From the NCBI GenBank assembly GCA_001801025.1, contig MGWO01000007.1, forward strand, positions 1,116,001 through 1,180,000: a stretch of DNA of 64,000 nucleotides. The letters run 5' to 3'. Origin of the DNA: Gallionellales bacterium GWA2_54_124. Its GTDB lineage: Bacteria; Pseudomonadota; Gammaproteobacteria; Burkholderiales; Gallionellaceae. The notes under the pieces are model-generated. The model saw nothing but the letters and a program-made list of their open reading frames with translations, ran no database searches and had not been told where the DNA came from. Of this stretch, positions 1 through 10,079 are shown in pieces (the stretch's first letter is position 1; the number at the start of each line of letters is the position of its first letter). The translations under genes and the position numbers were made by a program.

Positions 1-762
1 ATCATCGCCGGGGCAAAAAAATTCTCGGCGGCGGATGCCTACAACGGCATCTACCAGCTGCAAGCCTTACGCCGTGAAGCCGATAAGGTCTGGGAGGGCA
101 TCGACTGTCTAATCACGCCGACGGCCGGCAGTATTTATCGCATCGAAGAAATGCTGGCTGATCCGATCCGGCTGAACGCGAATCTAGGCTATTACACCAA
201 CTTCATGAATCTGCTCGATTGCGCCGCTGTTGCGGTACCGGCAGGCTTTCAGGATGACGGACTGCCGTTCGGCATCACGCTGGCAGCACCTGCGCATCAG
301 GATATTCCTTTGCTGCATCTGGCCGGGCGATTGATGGGCGGCGTAGCGGTGACTCAGGAGCTTTCCGCCGGACGCGTTCGTATTGCCGTCTGCGGCGCTC
401 ATATGGAAGGACTGCCGCTCAATCATCAGTTGACTTGTCGCGGCGCACATCGAGTCGAACGTACCCAAAGCTCGGCTGATTACAAGCTGTACGCGTTGCC
501 TGGCGGCCCGCCGCATCGGCCCGGGATGGTGCGAGTTGCGCCCGATGAACAAGGCTGCGCGATTGAGGTTGAAGTCTGGGAAATAGCGGCAACGGAATTG
601 GGTTCTTTCGTTGCGGGCATACCTGCGCCGCTGGGTATCGGCACGCTCACGCTGGCTGACGGAGAACAGGTTCAGGGTTTCGTCTGCGAGCAATACGCAG
701 TCAAGGACGCGCTGGATATTAGCCGATTCGGCGGTTGGCGCGCTTATCAAGGCAGCTTATAA
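1..762 (+). CDS. atzF: Allophanate hydrolase, C-terminal part (5' truncated by window)
   Basis: Frame 1 is open from base 1 (IIAGAKKFSAADAYNGIYQLQALRREADKVWEGIDCLITPTAGS). Amidase-type region followed by the AtzF C-terminal domain (YALPGGPPHRPGMVRV...FVAGIPAPLGIGTLTLADG). Confidence 0.85.
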   Translation: MIAGAKKFSAADAYNGIYQLQALRREADKVWEGIDCLITPTAGSIYRIEEMLADPIRLNANLGYYTNFMNLLDCAAVAVPAGFQDDGLPFGITLAAPAHQDIPLLHLAGRLMGGVAVTQELSAGRVRIAVCGAHMEGLPLNHQLTCRGAHRVERTQSSADYKLYALPGGPPHRPGMVRVAPDEQGCAIEVEVWEIAATELGSFVAGIPAPLGIGTLTLADGEQVQGFVCEQYAVKDALDISRFGGWRAYQGSL

Positions 763-1614
763 ATGGAACTAAAACTCTTCAAAACGCTGTGGGGACGGAC
801 GGGTTCAATCGTATCGGCAGCAGATCAAGCTGTCGGTGCGGGCTTTGCCGGACTGGAAGGCGGCGCGGATGGAACACAGGCGTATCGCGATGAATTGTTG
901 CATGCCTTGCAGAGCCGGCAACTGGAATACATACAGGAAATCGTCACAGCAGGCGGTTATGTGCCGCGTCGTGAGGCCACTGTAGAGGAGCATGTCGCCG
1001 ATGTCGCACGCCAGTTGCAGCTGGGACAAATGCTCGAACCCCGTTCAGTCACCATTATCGGGGGATATGACGCCTGGTCGCAGGAGCAAAGCGTGCGTTT
1101 CTTTGCTGAAGCGCAGGAAATCGCGGCACGCATGAACATTCCCTGCAGTTTTGAGACGCACCGCAGTCGTTCGCTGTTCAATCCCTGGACCACGCTGGCA
1201 ATCTTGCAGCGTCTGCCTGAGCTGCGCCTCACCTGCGATTTCAGCCACTGGGTGGTGGTGATGGAGCGGCAACTGGATCAGGACTGGGAGGTCGTGCTCG
1301 ACGTGGCCCGGCATGCGTATCATATTCATGCGCGTGTCGGTTACGACCAAGGGCCGCAAGTGCCGCATCCCGCCGCCCCCGAATATGCAACCGCACTGGC
1401 ATCCCACCAGCACTGCTGGGAAGCAATCTGGACGATACAGCAGGAATCGGGATATTCAGTCACCACGATGACGCCCGAGTTCGGGCCCGATAGTTATCTG
1501 CATACCCTGCCGTTCACGCAGCAAGCGGTCGCCGATTTATGGGAGATTAATTCATGGATGGGCCAGACCGAAACAACTCACTTTCAGGATTGGAGGCTGA
1601 GCTTGAATAAATGA
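763..1614 (+). CDS. Sugar phosphate isomerase/epimerase-like TIM-barrel protein
   Basis: ORF of 283 aa directly after atzF; motifs SFETHRSRSLFNPWTT and LTCDFSHWVVV typical of xylose-isomerase-like TIM barrels. Confidence 0.65.
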   Translation: MELKLFKTLWGRTGSIVSAADQAVGAGFAGLEGGADGTQAYRDELLHALQSRQLEYIQEIVTAGGYVPRREATVEEHVADVARQLQLGQMLEPRSVTIIGGYDAWSQEQSVRFFAEAQEIAARMNIPCSFETHRSRSLFNPWTTLAILQRLPELRLTCDFSHWVVVMERQLDQDWEVVLDVARHAYHIHARVGYDQGPQVPHPAAPEYATALASHQHCWEAIWTIQQESGYSVTTMTPEFGPDSYLHTLPFTQQAVADLWEINSWMGQTETTHFQDWRLSLNK

Positions 1615-1704
1615 TCGCCAGCAAAATCAGCCGATTTCATTAGGTTTTAACGTAGGGTAGTTCGATTCACCATCATTTTCATCAACCAAGTAAGGAGTCG
1701 CAAA

Positions 1705-2682
1705 ATGCAAATCAAAAAATTTATCGTATCAGCCGCGTTACTGTCGGCTTCAGTTTCAGCCTTCGCCGTCACACCGGTCAAACTGGGTCTGACGACCTGG
1801 ATTGGATACGCCCCGTTCTACGTAGCCGAGGGCCGCGACCTGTATAAAAAATACGACCTGAAAGTGACGCTGCAAACCTTTGCTGATCCTGCCATGTTGC
1901 CTTCGGCAATGGCCAGCAAAGCCGTCGATGGTGCATTGATGACCTATGATCAGGTGATCGGTGCGGTCGCTCAAGGGCAAGATTTTAAGGTCGTGATGCC
2001 GATCGATTATTCCAACGGCGGGGATGCGGTACTTGCGGGAAAAGGCATTAGCAAAATCAGCGATTTAAAAGGCAAAAAGGTTGCTTATGCACCGCTGTCG
2101 CCTTCAGATTTTCTGATCTCGTACGCCCTTAAGAGTAACGGTATGACCGACAAGGACATCAGTCCTGTCAACATGACGCCTGAGGCGATTCCTTCTGCGA
2201 TGGCCTCCGGTGCGGTTCAGGTGGGGGTGACTTATGAGCCTAACGTGTCGCAAATACTGGCGATGGAGGGCGGCAAAAAATTCCATGTGATCTATTCGTC
2301 CAAAGAAGCACCCGGTCTGATCGCTGACGTACTGGTGTTCGATGGGGCGCATATCCAGAAGAATGGCCGTGAAATTACCAGCCTGATCAGGGCTTATCTG
2401 GATGGTCTGGCCTACATGCAGGCAAAGCCTGCAGAGTCGGCAGCCATTATCGGCAAGGCCATCGGGGTGTCAGGCAAGGAAGTGCTAGAGCAACTCAAAG
2501 GGGTTTACAACATTCCGTTCAGTGAAATGCAAAAACCGTTCGCGCAGGGCCGTGACACCAAGTCATATTTTGTCAGCGGAGACGTCATCAATACCCTCCT
2601 GCTGAAGAGCGGTCAGATCAAGAAAACCGTGGCAATCCCCGCCACCCTTGATGATCGCTTTGTCAAATCCTTGGCGAAATAA
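1705..2682 (+). CDS. ABC transporter substrate-binding protein (NMT1/SsuA/TauA-like)
   Basis: Sec signal peptide (MQIKKFIVSAALLSASVSAFA), then VKLGLTTWIGYAPFYVAEGRDLYKKYDL, typical of SsuA/TauA/ThiY-type SBPs. Confidence 0.8.
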   Translation: MQIKKFIVSAALLSASVSAFAVTPVKLGLTTWIGYAPFYVAEGRDLYKKYDLKVTLQTFADPAMLPSAMASKAVDGALMTYDQVIGAVAQGQDFKVVMPIDYSNGGDAVLAGKGISKISDLKGKKVAYAPLSPSDFLISYALKSNGMTDKDISPVNMTPEAIPSAMASGAVQVGVTYEPNVSQILAMEGGKKFHVIYSSKEAPGLIADVLVFDGAHIQKNGREITSLIRAYLDGLAYMQAKPAESAAIIGKAIGVSGKEVLEQLKGVYNIPFSEMQKPFAQGRDTKSYFVSGDVINTLLLKSGQIKKTVAIPATLDDRFVKSLAK

Positions 2683-2700
2683 ACCATTTTCAGCCTGCTA

Positions 2701-2738
2701 AACCGTCATTCCTGCACCTGCAGGAATGACGGTTTTTT
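2701..2738 (+). terminator. Rho-independent terminator downstream of the SBP gene
   Basis: Perfect 16-bp inverted repeat AACCGTCATTCCTGCA-CC-TGCAGGAATGACGGTT followed by T's, 18 nt after the SBP stop. Confidence 0.85.
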
Positions 2739-2758
2739 CTGATATTGAACGCACGGAG

Positions 2759-3676
2759 ATGTCTCCTTATTTTATGGCAATTCGTACAATTTTCCTCCGG
2801 CCTGAAAAGGGTAGGGCTATCCCGGCATTGCTCGCAGGTTCGGTGATCTGGGGGCTGTTCTGGTGGCCGCTCAAAGCATTCGATGCGGCGGGTATTCATA
2901 GCGGATTTGTGCAGGTCTTCGCGTACAGTCTGTCGGCACTGGTGCTGTTGCCATTCGTATGGCGTCGTCTGTCGGTCTGGCGCAATCAGTCCGGTTTGCT
3001 GCTGCTCATCGCCCTGTTGGGGGGCTGGGCCAATGCCTCTTTTGCCACCTCGCTGGCAGAAGGCAGTGTGGTTCGGGTGATGTTGCTGTTCTATCTGGCA
3101 CCAGTCTGGACCATCATCGCCGCGCGAATTTTCCTCGACGAAGCTTTTACCCGGCTGCGCTTATTCGCATTAATGCTGGCGCTCGCGGGATTATTCGCGA
3201 CACTCGGCGGCCCGGCGGTATTCGCCGCACCACTATCTGCCATTGACCTGCTGGCACTTTCGTCTGGCCTTGCCTTCGCGCTCAACAACGTTGCCATTCG
3301 CGCAGGACACGGCTTGCCCGAATTGATCAGAGCTTTAGCTGTATTCGCCGGGTGTGCCGTTATTTCGCTAGGTTTTATGTTTTGTAACCCGCAACCGTTT
3401 CCGGCACTTAATGCCTTGCACGTTTGGGGCTTGGTCGCCATTGGGTTGCTTTGGATACTACCCGGCACACTCGCCACGTTTTATGGTGTCGCTCGCTTGG
3501 ATGCAGGCCGTGCCGCCATCCTGCTGCTGACGGAACTGGTTGTAGGCGTGTTCTCTGCCATGCTGATAGGCGCTGAACATTTGTCTTTACAGGAAGCCAT
3601 TGGGGGCGCGCTTATCTTGTCGGCCGCCGTACTCGAAGCGCGCAGCGAATCAAAAGCTGAGGAGAAATACGCATGA
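2759..3676 (+). CDS. DMT/EamA family transporter
   Basis: Multi-TM protein with two EamA-like repeats. The supplied start at 2726 lies inside the terminator stem, so 2759 or 2774 is more plausible. Confidence 0.8.
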   Translation: MSPYFMAIRTIFLRPEKGRAIPALLAGSVIWGLFWWPLKAFDAAGIHSGFVQVFAYSLSALVLLPFVWRRLSVWRNQSGLLLLIALLGGWANASFATSLAEGSVVRVMLLFYLAPVWTIIAARIFLDEAFTRLRLFALMLALAGLFATLGGPAVFAAPLSAIDLLALSSGLAFALNNVAIRAGHGLPELIRALAVFAGCAVISLGFMFCNPQPFPALNALHVWGLVAIGLLWILPGTLATFYGVARLDAGRAAILLLTELVVGVFSAMLIGAEHLSLQEAIGGALILSAAVLEARSESKAEEKYA

Positions 3677-4455
3677 ATCTGGTATTGCGTCTCTGGCCGT
3701 TGCTGACCGCCACACACAGTTACGATAAATCGCTTTCAACCCGCAACCGTGGTCAAGGACAGCTCATTCAGGCACCGATACTTGCCTATCTGATCGAGAC
3801 TAGCAACGGACGCATCCTGTTTGATGTCGGCTGCGATTATACCAAGATTGCCGACCCGGCTCAGCGCGCACAGTATTACGACCCGGAAAATTTTGCGTTC
3901 GGCGCGCCCGAGATGCAGGAGCCGCAGCGCTTGCCGCGTCACCTTGCCAAATTGGGGCTGACACCGGCCGATGTGGATGTGGTATTTCTGAGTCATCTGC
4001 ATTTCGATCATGCGGGTGGACTATGTGATGTATGCGGCAAGGAAGTCCACGTACAACACGACGAGCTGGAAGCTGCTCGAACGGGGAATGATGCAGCTTA
4101 TTTCCCAGCCGATTTTTCGGGTGATTATCCGTGGAAAGTAAAGCGTGGCGAATACGATCTGGTGCCGGGGGTACGAGCCATCTCAACGCCCGGACACACG
4201 GCGGGTCACATGTCATTGTGGGTAGAGCTACCCAAAGGTTCACCCATATTGCTTTGTGGTGATGCAGCTGATCTTGCCGAGAATCTGCAGCAGGAGATTG
4301 CGCCCGGTTTATGCTGGCAAGACCGTGACGATTTGGCCCTGAGCAGTATCCGAAAACTAAAGCGTCTTGCTAGCGAAGAGCAGGCTCAACTTTGGCCCAA
4401 CCACGACATGGAATTCTTTCGCTCGTTAAAACAATTCCCAGATTGGCACGAATAA
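3673..4455 (+). CDS. MBL-fold metallohydrolase, AHL-lactonase (AttM/AiiB)-like
   Basis: HxHxDH motif in SHLHFDHAGG, then STPGHTAGHMSL and LLCGDAADL; overlaps the upstream stop by 4 nt. Confidence 0.75.
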   Translation: MNLVLRLWPLLTATHSYDKSLSTRNRGQGQLIQAPILAYLIETSNGRILFDVGCDYTKIADPAQRAQYYDPENFAFGAPEMQEPQRLPRHLAKLGLTPADVDVVFLSHLHFDHAGGLCDVCGKEVHVQHDELEAARTGNDAAYFPADFSGDYPWKVKRGEYDLVPGVRAISTPGHTAGHMSLWVELPKGSPILLCGDAADLAENLQQEIAPGLCWQDRDDLALSSIRKLKRLASEEQAQLWPNHDMEFFRSLKQFPDWHE

Positions 4456-4569
4456 ACCAACTAAATTCAACAAGGCTCGATAAAACATGAGCTAGGTTTA
4501 CATTTTTCAAAATTGACAAGTTGTTGTGAGCGCCACTGACAATATTGCTCTGAAAGGATAAGGAAGATT

Positions 4570-5208
4570 ATGTACATCCCAAAACAATTCGAAGAAACAG
4601 ACGTTGAGGTTTTACACGAGCTGATTCGGATAAAACCGCTGGCAACACTGGTTACACTCAATGCTGGTGGTATCGAAGCCAACCCTATTCCGCTGATATT
4701 GTCGGCGGAAACTAAGCCTTATGGAACGCTAAGCGGGCATGTGGCGAGATCCAATCCGCTCTGGCAGGATCATCCTGCTGATGCTGACGTGCTGGTAATT
4801 TTTCACGGCTCTGAAAGCTATATCACGCCTTCGTGGTACGCCTCCAAGGCGGAATCCGGCAAAGTGGTGCCTACTTGGAACTATGTGAGTGTTCAGGCTA
4901 AGGGCAGATTGCGCGTCACTCATGAGCCGGACTGGATCCTGTCCCAGCTGGAGTCTCTTACGGCACATAACGAAGCTGGCTTTGAACATCCGTGGACTGT
5001 GGCGGATGCACCACACGAATTCACCCGTAAACTGCTGGATGTGATTGTGGGGATTGAGATAGAGATCACAGAGCTTAAAGGTAAGTGGAAAGTCAGCCAG
5101 AATCGATCGGATCAGGATCGTGCATCCGTCGTCGGCGGGCTGACCAGCACAGGCCAGCCTGAAATGGCCGCGCTCGTTAAGCGCTGCGCGAAAGACGGTG
5201 CAATATGA
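4570..5208 (+). CDS. paiB: FMN-binding negative transcriptional regulator, PaiB family
   Basis: MYIPKQFEE...SYITPSWYASK...VPTWNYVSVQAKG is the PaiB signature. Confidence 0.8.
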   Translation: MYIPKQFEETDVEVLHELIRIKPLATLVTLNAGGIEANPIPLILSAETKPYGTLSGHVARSNPLWQDHPADADVLVIFHGSESYITPSWYASKAESGKVVPTWNYVSVQAKGRLRVTHEPDWILSQLESLTAHNEAGFEHPWTVADAPHEFTRKLLDVIVGIEIEITELKGKWKVSQNRSDQDRASVVGGLTSTGQPEMAALVKRCAKDGAI

Positions 5209-5974
5209 AAATCAGACAATTTCAAGTGGATGCGTTCGCGGAGCGGGTTTTTGAGGGCAACCCGGCAGCGGTGTGTCCGCTCAATCACTGGCTTGAGGAC
5301 AATTTGTTGCAATCCATCGCTGAGGAAAATAATCTGTCTGAAACAGCATTTTTCGTCCCCTCTGAAAAAGTCTACGAATTGCGATGGTTTATACCCGTTA
5401 CGGAAGTTGATCTGTGTGCTCATGCAACGCTTGCAGCATATTTGAAGAGCTTGGTTACACCAGGCAGCGCATCACCTTTGAGACACGCAGCGGTGATTTG
5501 TTCGTACAAAGGGATGGCATTCGCCTGAAGATGGATTTTCCTGCGTGCCCAGCCGTTCCGTGCGAAATATCGGAGTTACTAACCAAGGGGCTGGGGCGAC
5601 GTCCTTTTGAAGTTCTGGCCGCAGACGACTACATGGCGGTATTCGAAAGTGAAGATATTGTGCGAGCCATCAGACCGGATCAGGCTTTACTGGCTCAGCT
5701 TGATTTACGCGGTGTCATCATTACGGCTCCCGGCGTTGAGGTGGATTTTGTCAGCAGGTTCTTTGCACCGAAGTTTGGCATACCGGAAGACCCTGTAACC
5801 GGTTCTGCTCACTGTGCGCTGACGCCGTACTGGGCGACAAAACTTGGGAAAAACCGTTTGATAGCACGACAAATTTCCAAGCGCGGAGGGCGCCTAAGCT
5901 GTGAGATAAATGATGGGCGAGTGATTCTGTCTGGAGGTGCAATTACTTTTATGAGTGCGAATATTACAGTTTGA
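5205..5974 (+). pseudogene. PhzF-family isomerase, frameshifted
   Basis: N-terminal ORF 5205-5528 (MKIRQFQVDAFAERVFEGNPAAVCPL...VDLCAHATLAA) continues in another frame as 5414-5974 (IFEELGYTRQRITFETRSGDL...PEDPVTGSAHCAL). The shift lies near 5438-5446. Confidence 0.8.
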
Positions 5975-6174
5975 GATTGTTGCGATTGAAATTGTTCAAG
6001 CGTAAGTCTTTAGTGTTTTTCTTGCTGCAGAAAAAACATTGGTTGGCTAAATTTTGAACCGATAAATAATCTTCACTGACTGGTTTGAGGCGGTGTATTA
6101 TCCAAACCGTCCATCAGGAACGTGCCATTAGCAGCCGTTAGTGGCCTCCTAAATTTCTTGTAATATCTTAAAAA

Positions 6175-8121
6175 ATGGCTAGCAATTACCTAGAACGTAG
6201 TACCCAACTACGCCCAATTCTGGCACTACTGCCTCCTATGCTGGCATTTGCGGTGCAATGGGAATTCTGGTTCATATTTCAGCCGTTAGTGTGGTTTTTG
6301 TTTTATCCCGCCGTATTTTTCAGTGCTTTGATCGGAGGTTTCATTCCCGGAATAATCGCTACTGTTTTTTCAGCTCTGATTGTATGGTGGTTCTTTATCC
6401 CGCCGCAGTTTTCCTTCAGTTTAAATTCACCCATGGAGTTCGTATCGATCATCATGTTTTGTGTCATGGGGGGGCTGTTTAGCATCACGCTGGGTCGCCT
6501 AAAAACTGTTATTCAGTTGGCTGCTGAGACAAATAATAAATTACGTCTGAGCGAGAAGCATTACCGTTTGTTGGTAGATGGCGTCAAGGATGTCGCTAAT
6601 ATCATGCTGGATGCAAGCGGACGCGTGATTAGCTGGAACGAGGCGGCCCAACGACTCAAGGGTTATACCTCAGAAGAAATCATAGGACAGCATTTTTCAA
6701 TTTTCTATCCGTCCGATCAGGATGTATTTGAAAAGACGGAAGCTGAACTTGTTGCGGCACAGGAACAAGGGTGTATCGAAGATGAAGGTTGGCGATTGCG
6801 CAGAGATGGCTCCCGGTTCTTGGCACATGTAATGATTACGCCTCTGTACGGTGATCAGGGTGAGTTACTGGGGTTCTCCAAGATTTCACACGACATCACT
6901 GAGCGAAAAAATGCTGAAGAAGCCTTGCGCCAACTGAGTGAGCGGCTCTCGCTCGCCACCCGAGCCGGCGGGGTCGGTATCTGGGATTATGATGTGGTGC
7001 ATAACACCCTGAGTTGGGATGATCAGATGTTCGTACTGTACGGCGTCAGCCGTGAGCAGTTTAGCGGCGCTTATGAGGCTTGGCGGTCAGGACTTTTTCC
7101 TGACGATGCTGCACGCGGAGATTTGGAAATCCAGATGGCGCTGAGCGGAGAGAAAGATTTTAATACTGAATTTCGTGTGCTGAAACCTGATGGGACAATC
7201 CGCCATATCCGTGCAATGGGCAACGTACAGCGCGACGGGCAAGGCCAGCCCCAGCGTATGGTCGGCACGAACTGGGATATCACCGAACAGGTACAAAGCC
7301 GAACGGCACTACTCGACGCCAAACAAAAAGCGGAAGAGGCACTCATGTTGCAGCGTAGGCTGCAGGATGAACTGGTTCAGTCTGAAAAATTAGCTGCCTT
7401 GGGTGAACTAGTGGCTGGCGTTGCGCATGAAATTAATACGCCGGTTGGAATTACACTCAGTGCTGCGACCCATTTAAGTTCAGAAACAAAGAAGACCGAC
7501 GCGCTCTATCAGGCAGGAGAACTCACTGAAGAAGGACTCGCTGAATATTTTTCCACTGCACAGCAGGCAAGTCAGTTGATCACAATCAATAGCCGGCGCG
7601 CGGCTGATCTGATACACAGCTTTAAACAGATTGCCGTTGATCAGGCTGGCGGCGAGATGCGAAATTTCGATCTAGCAGACTATCTGAATGAGATTTTGCT
7701 GTCTGTGGGGCCTAAGCTCAGGAAACGCAATGTGGCGGTAAAAACAGACTGCCCGGCAGGAATTTTGCTGCATGGACTACCAGGGGTCTTGGCGCAAGTG
7801 CTAACTAACCTGATCATGAATTCGCTGCTGCACGGCTACAATGAAGATCAGCACGGTCAAATTGAGATTGCCGTACACGATACAGGTGACCATATCGAAC
7901 TTGTCTATCACGACGACGGGAAAGGGATTCCCCTCGAGTTTCACCACAAGATATTCGATCCGTTTTTTACGACCGCACGCGGCAAGGGGGGCAGCGGGAT
8001 GGGATTGCATATTGTCTATAATATCGTCACTCAGATGCTTCATGGCAGTATAGAAATGCAAAGTTCGCCGGGGAAAGGCTGCACTTTTATCCTGCATTTT
8101 CCACGCATACTGGCCGACTAA
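6175..8121 (+). CDS. Membrane PAS sensor histidine kinase (DUF4118-like TM domain)
   Basis: N-terminal TM helices, two PAS/PAC regions (FSKISHDITERK), H-box LGELVAGVAHEINTPVG, HATPase GKGGSGMGLHIVYNIV. Confidence 0.85.
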   Translation: MASNYLERSTQLRPILALLPPMLAFAVQWEFWFIFQPLVWFLFYPAVFFSALIGGFIPGIIATVFSALIVWWFFIPPQFSFSLNSPMEFVSIIMFCVMGGLFSITLGRLKTVIQLAAETNNKLRLSEKHYRLLVDGVKDVANIMLDASGRVISWNEAAQRLKGYTSEEIIGQHFSIFYPSDQDVFEKTEAELVAAQEQGCIEDEGWRLRRDGSRFLAHVMITPLYGDQGELLGFSKISHDITERKNAEEALRQLSERLSLATRAGGVGIWDYDVVHNTLSWDDQMFVLYGVSREQFSGAYEAWRSGLFPDDAARGDLEIQMALSGEKDFNTEFRVLKPDGTIRHIRAMGNVQRDGQGQPQRMVGTNWDITEQVQSRTALLDAKQKAEEALMLQRRLQDELVQSEKLAALGELVAGVAHEINTPVGITLSAATHLSSETKKTDALYQAGELTEEGLAEYFSTAQQASQLITINSRRAADLIHSFKQIAVDQAGGEMRNFDLADYLNEILLSVGPKLRKRNVAVKTDCPAGILLHGLPGVLAQVLTNLIMNSLLHGYNEDQHGQIEIAVHDTGDHIELVYHDDGKGIPLEFHHKIFDPFFTTARGKGGSGMGLHIVYNIVTQMLHGSIEMQSSPGKGCTFILHFPRILAD

Positions 8122-8136
8122 ATAAGGAATAACCTC

Positions 8137-9603
8137 ATGACCGATGTAACAAATCCACTGCGACTCAAACCATCCAAACCTGTTGAACCCGCCAGGCGGT
8201 GCAAGGACTGGCGCATCCTGATTGTAGATGATGATGAGGAAGTTCACGCAGTGACGCGCATGATACTGGGTAAGGTTATTTACAAGGATCGCGGCATTAC
8301 GATGCTGTCCGCCTATTCCGCGAAAGAGGCAAGTCAGATACTGGCGAGAGAGTCTGGAATTGCAGCTATTTTGCTTGATGTGGTCATGGAGAGTGATGAC
8401 GCCGGTCTGCAAATGGTCAAGGTAATACGTGAGGATCTGGGCAATCTGGCTGTGCGTATCATTTTACGTACCGGGCAGCCAGGCCAGGCCCCGGAAGAGC
8501 GTGTCATTATTGACTACGATATCAATGACTACAAGGCAAAAAGTGAACTGACTGCGCAAAAGCTTTTTACTACGGTGATTGCTGCACTGCGTTCATACGA
8601 GACCATTCTTTCACTGGAAAAAAACAAAAATGGGCTGACTAAAATCCTTGATAGCACCAGTACGCTATTTCAAGTGAGCTCTATACAAAACTTTGCCTCG
8701 GGCGTGCTCACCCAGTTAGCGGGTTTTCTGGATTGTCAGCCTAATGGGGTTATTTGTGCCCAGTTGGAACAGGACCTATCTGTCGCTAATAATCGTGAAT
8801 GTACCGGTATCCAGATACTCGGGGCAGCAGGGGAATACAGTGATTGCATGACCTGTCCGATGGATGGTGCCTGCAAGCATAGTGAGATGGTGCAGCTGAT
8901 ACGTCAGGCGCTGTCTGATAAGAAAACACAGATGACGGATGACTACACGGTTCTGTATCTTGAAACAGAGTCTGCTCAGGGAAGCGCGGCGCTGCTGCAC
9001 GGGACTTTAGGTGACACCGATGAACATGACCGGAAATTGCTGGAAGTGTTTTCATCCAAAATATCCATCGCGCTGGCCAATGCGCTCAACTACCAAAAGC
9101 GCACCAGTGCTGAAGCGGCGGCCACAACTGATTTTCTCACCGGACTTAACAACCGCAGGCAATTGCTACGCATCGGTGTTCCATTGGTATCCAGTGCCTA
9201 TCGTATGAATACACAGCTCGCTGTAGCCGTGATAGACATCGATCATTTTAAACGCATCAACGATACTTGGGGGCACGACGCCGGAGATGAAGTATTGCGG
9301 ATAGTTGGCGCTTTGTTGCATGAGCGTTTCCGCAGCAGCGATATTGTCGCCCGCTATGGCGGTGAAGAATTTTGTGTGATTGCATCCAATCTCTCGCCCA
9401 TCTCGGCCTTTGATTTGTTTGATGACTTTCGCAAAACACTTGAAAAAATGATCATTGAAATTGGCGATACCAAAGTTTATGTGTCTGTCAGCATCGGCAT
9501 TACCACGAAAGTGACGGACCATGTGGACACCATGATTTCTGCGGCTGATCATCTTCTATATCAGGCGAAACACGAAGGCCGCAACCGGGTGTTAATAGAC
9601 TGA
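8137..9603 (+). CDS. Response regulator: REC-DUF3369-GGDEF diguanylate cyclase
   Basis: REC (ILIVDDDEEVH...ILLDVVMESDDAG), DUF3369-like middle, GGDEF domain with RYGGEEFCVIA. Follows the kinase by 15 nt. Confidence 0.88.
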   Translation: MTDVTNPLRLKPSKPVEPARRCKDWRILIVDDDEEVHAVTRMILGKVIYKDRGITMLSAYSAKEASQILARESGIAAILLDVVMESDDAGLQMVKVIREDLGNLAVRIILRTGQPGQAPEERVIIDYDINDYKAKSELTAQKLFTTVIAALRSYETILSLEKNKNGLTKILDSTSTLFQVSSIQNFASGVLTQLAGFLDCQPNGVICAQLEQDLSVANNRECTGIQILGAAGEYSDCMTCPMDGACKHSEMVQLIRQALSDKKTQMTDDYTVLYLETESAQGSAALLHGTLGDTDEHDRKLLEVFSSKISIALANALNYQKRTSAEAAATTDFLTGLNNRRQLLRIGVPLVSSAYRMNTQLAVAVIDIDHFKRINDTWGHDAGDEVLRIVGALLHERFRSSDIVARYGGEEFCVIASNLSPISAFDLFDDFRKTLEKMIIEIGDTKVYVSVSIGITTKVTDHVDTMISAADHLLYQAKHEGRNRVLID

Positions 9604-9821
9604 CGTGTGACAAGGTAGCGATGTACTGGGAAAAATTGGTGTACGTCATTTGGTGCAGTTTGTGTGTCGGAAATTGACTAAACGTAATGAGTCGTTTGTA
9701 GTATTTATCCCGCTGAACTTGCTAGGCAGCTGAAGTTTGTCAAGGACCGCTTAGTTTTGATTGCCCGCATTCGCGAATGACTGGCTCGGCGCAGGCAAAA
9801 TATTGAGCGGTGAAAACTCCT

Positions 9822-10079
9822 CTAATGCCTGCTTATCAAAGCCGTGCATCGGCTGCCAAAATCTGTGGGAATCAGGAATACGCTTGTACCTAGCTCCGGT
9901 ACGTCAATTTCCCAATCCCATCTCAAATGGCAAACCTCCTGCTCACGTGTACCTGTATTAACCTTAAACAAAACCATTCTGGCAAAATGATCAGGAAGTT
10001 CTTGCATGAATACAGTTTGCTTTTCCCAAGAAATTGGATAAGGTTTACGCGCATCGTGAGTTGGAGGCATAGATATCAA
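9822..10079 (-). pseudogene. Tyrosine recombinase/integrase fragment
   Basis: ELPDHFARMVLFKVNTGTREQEVCHLRWDWEIDVPELGTSVFLIP matches an integrase core; N- and C-terminal parts are missing. Confidence 0.7.
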
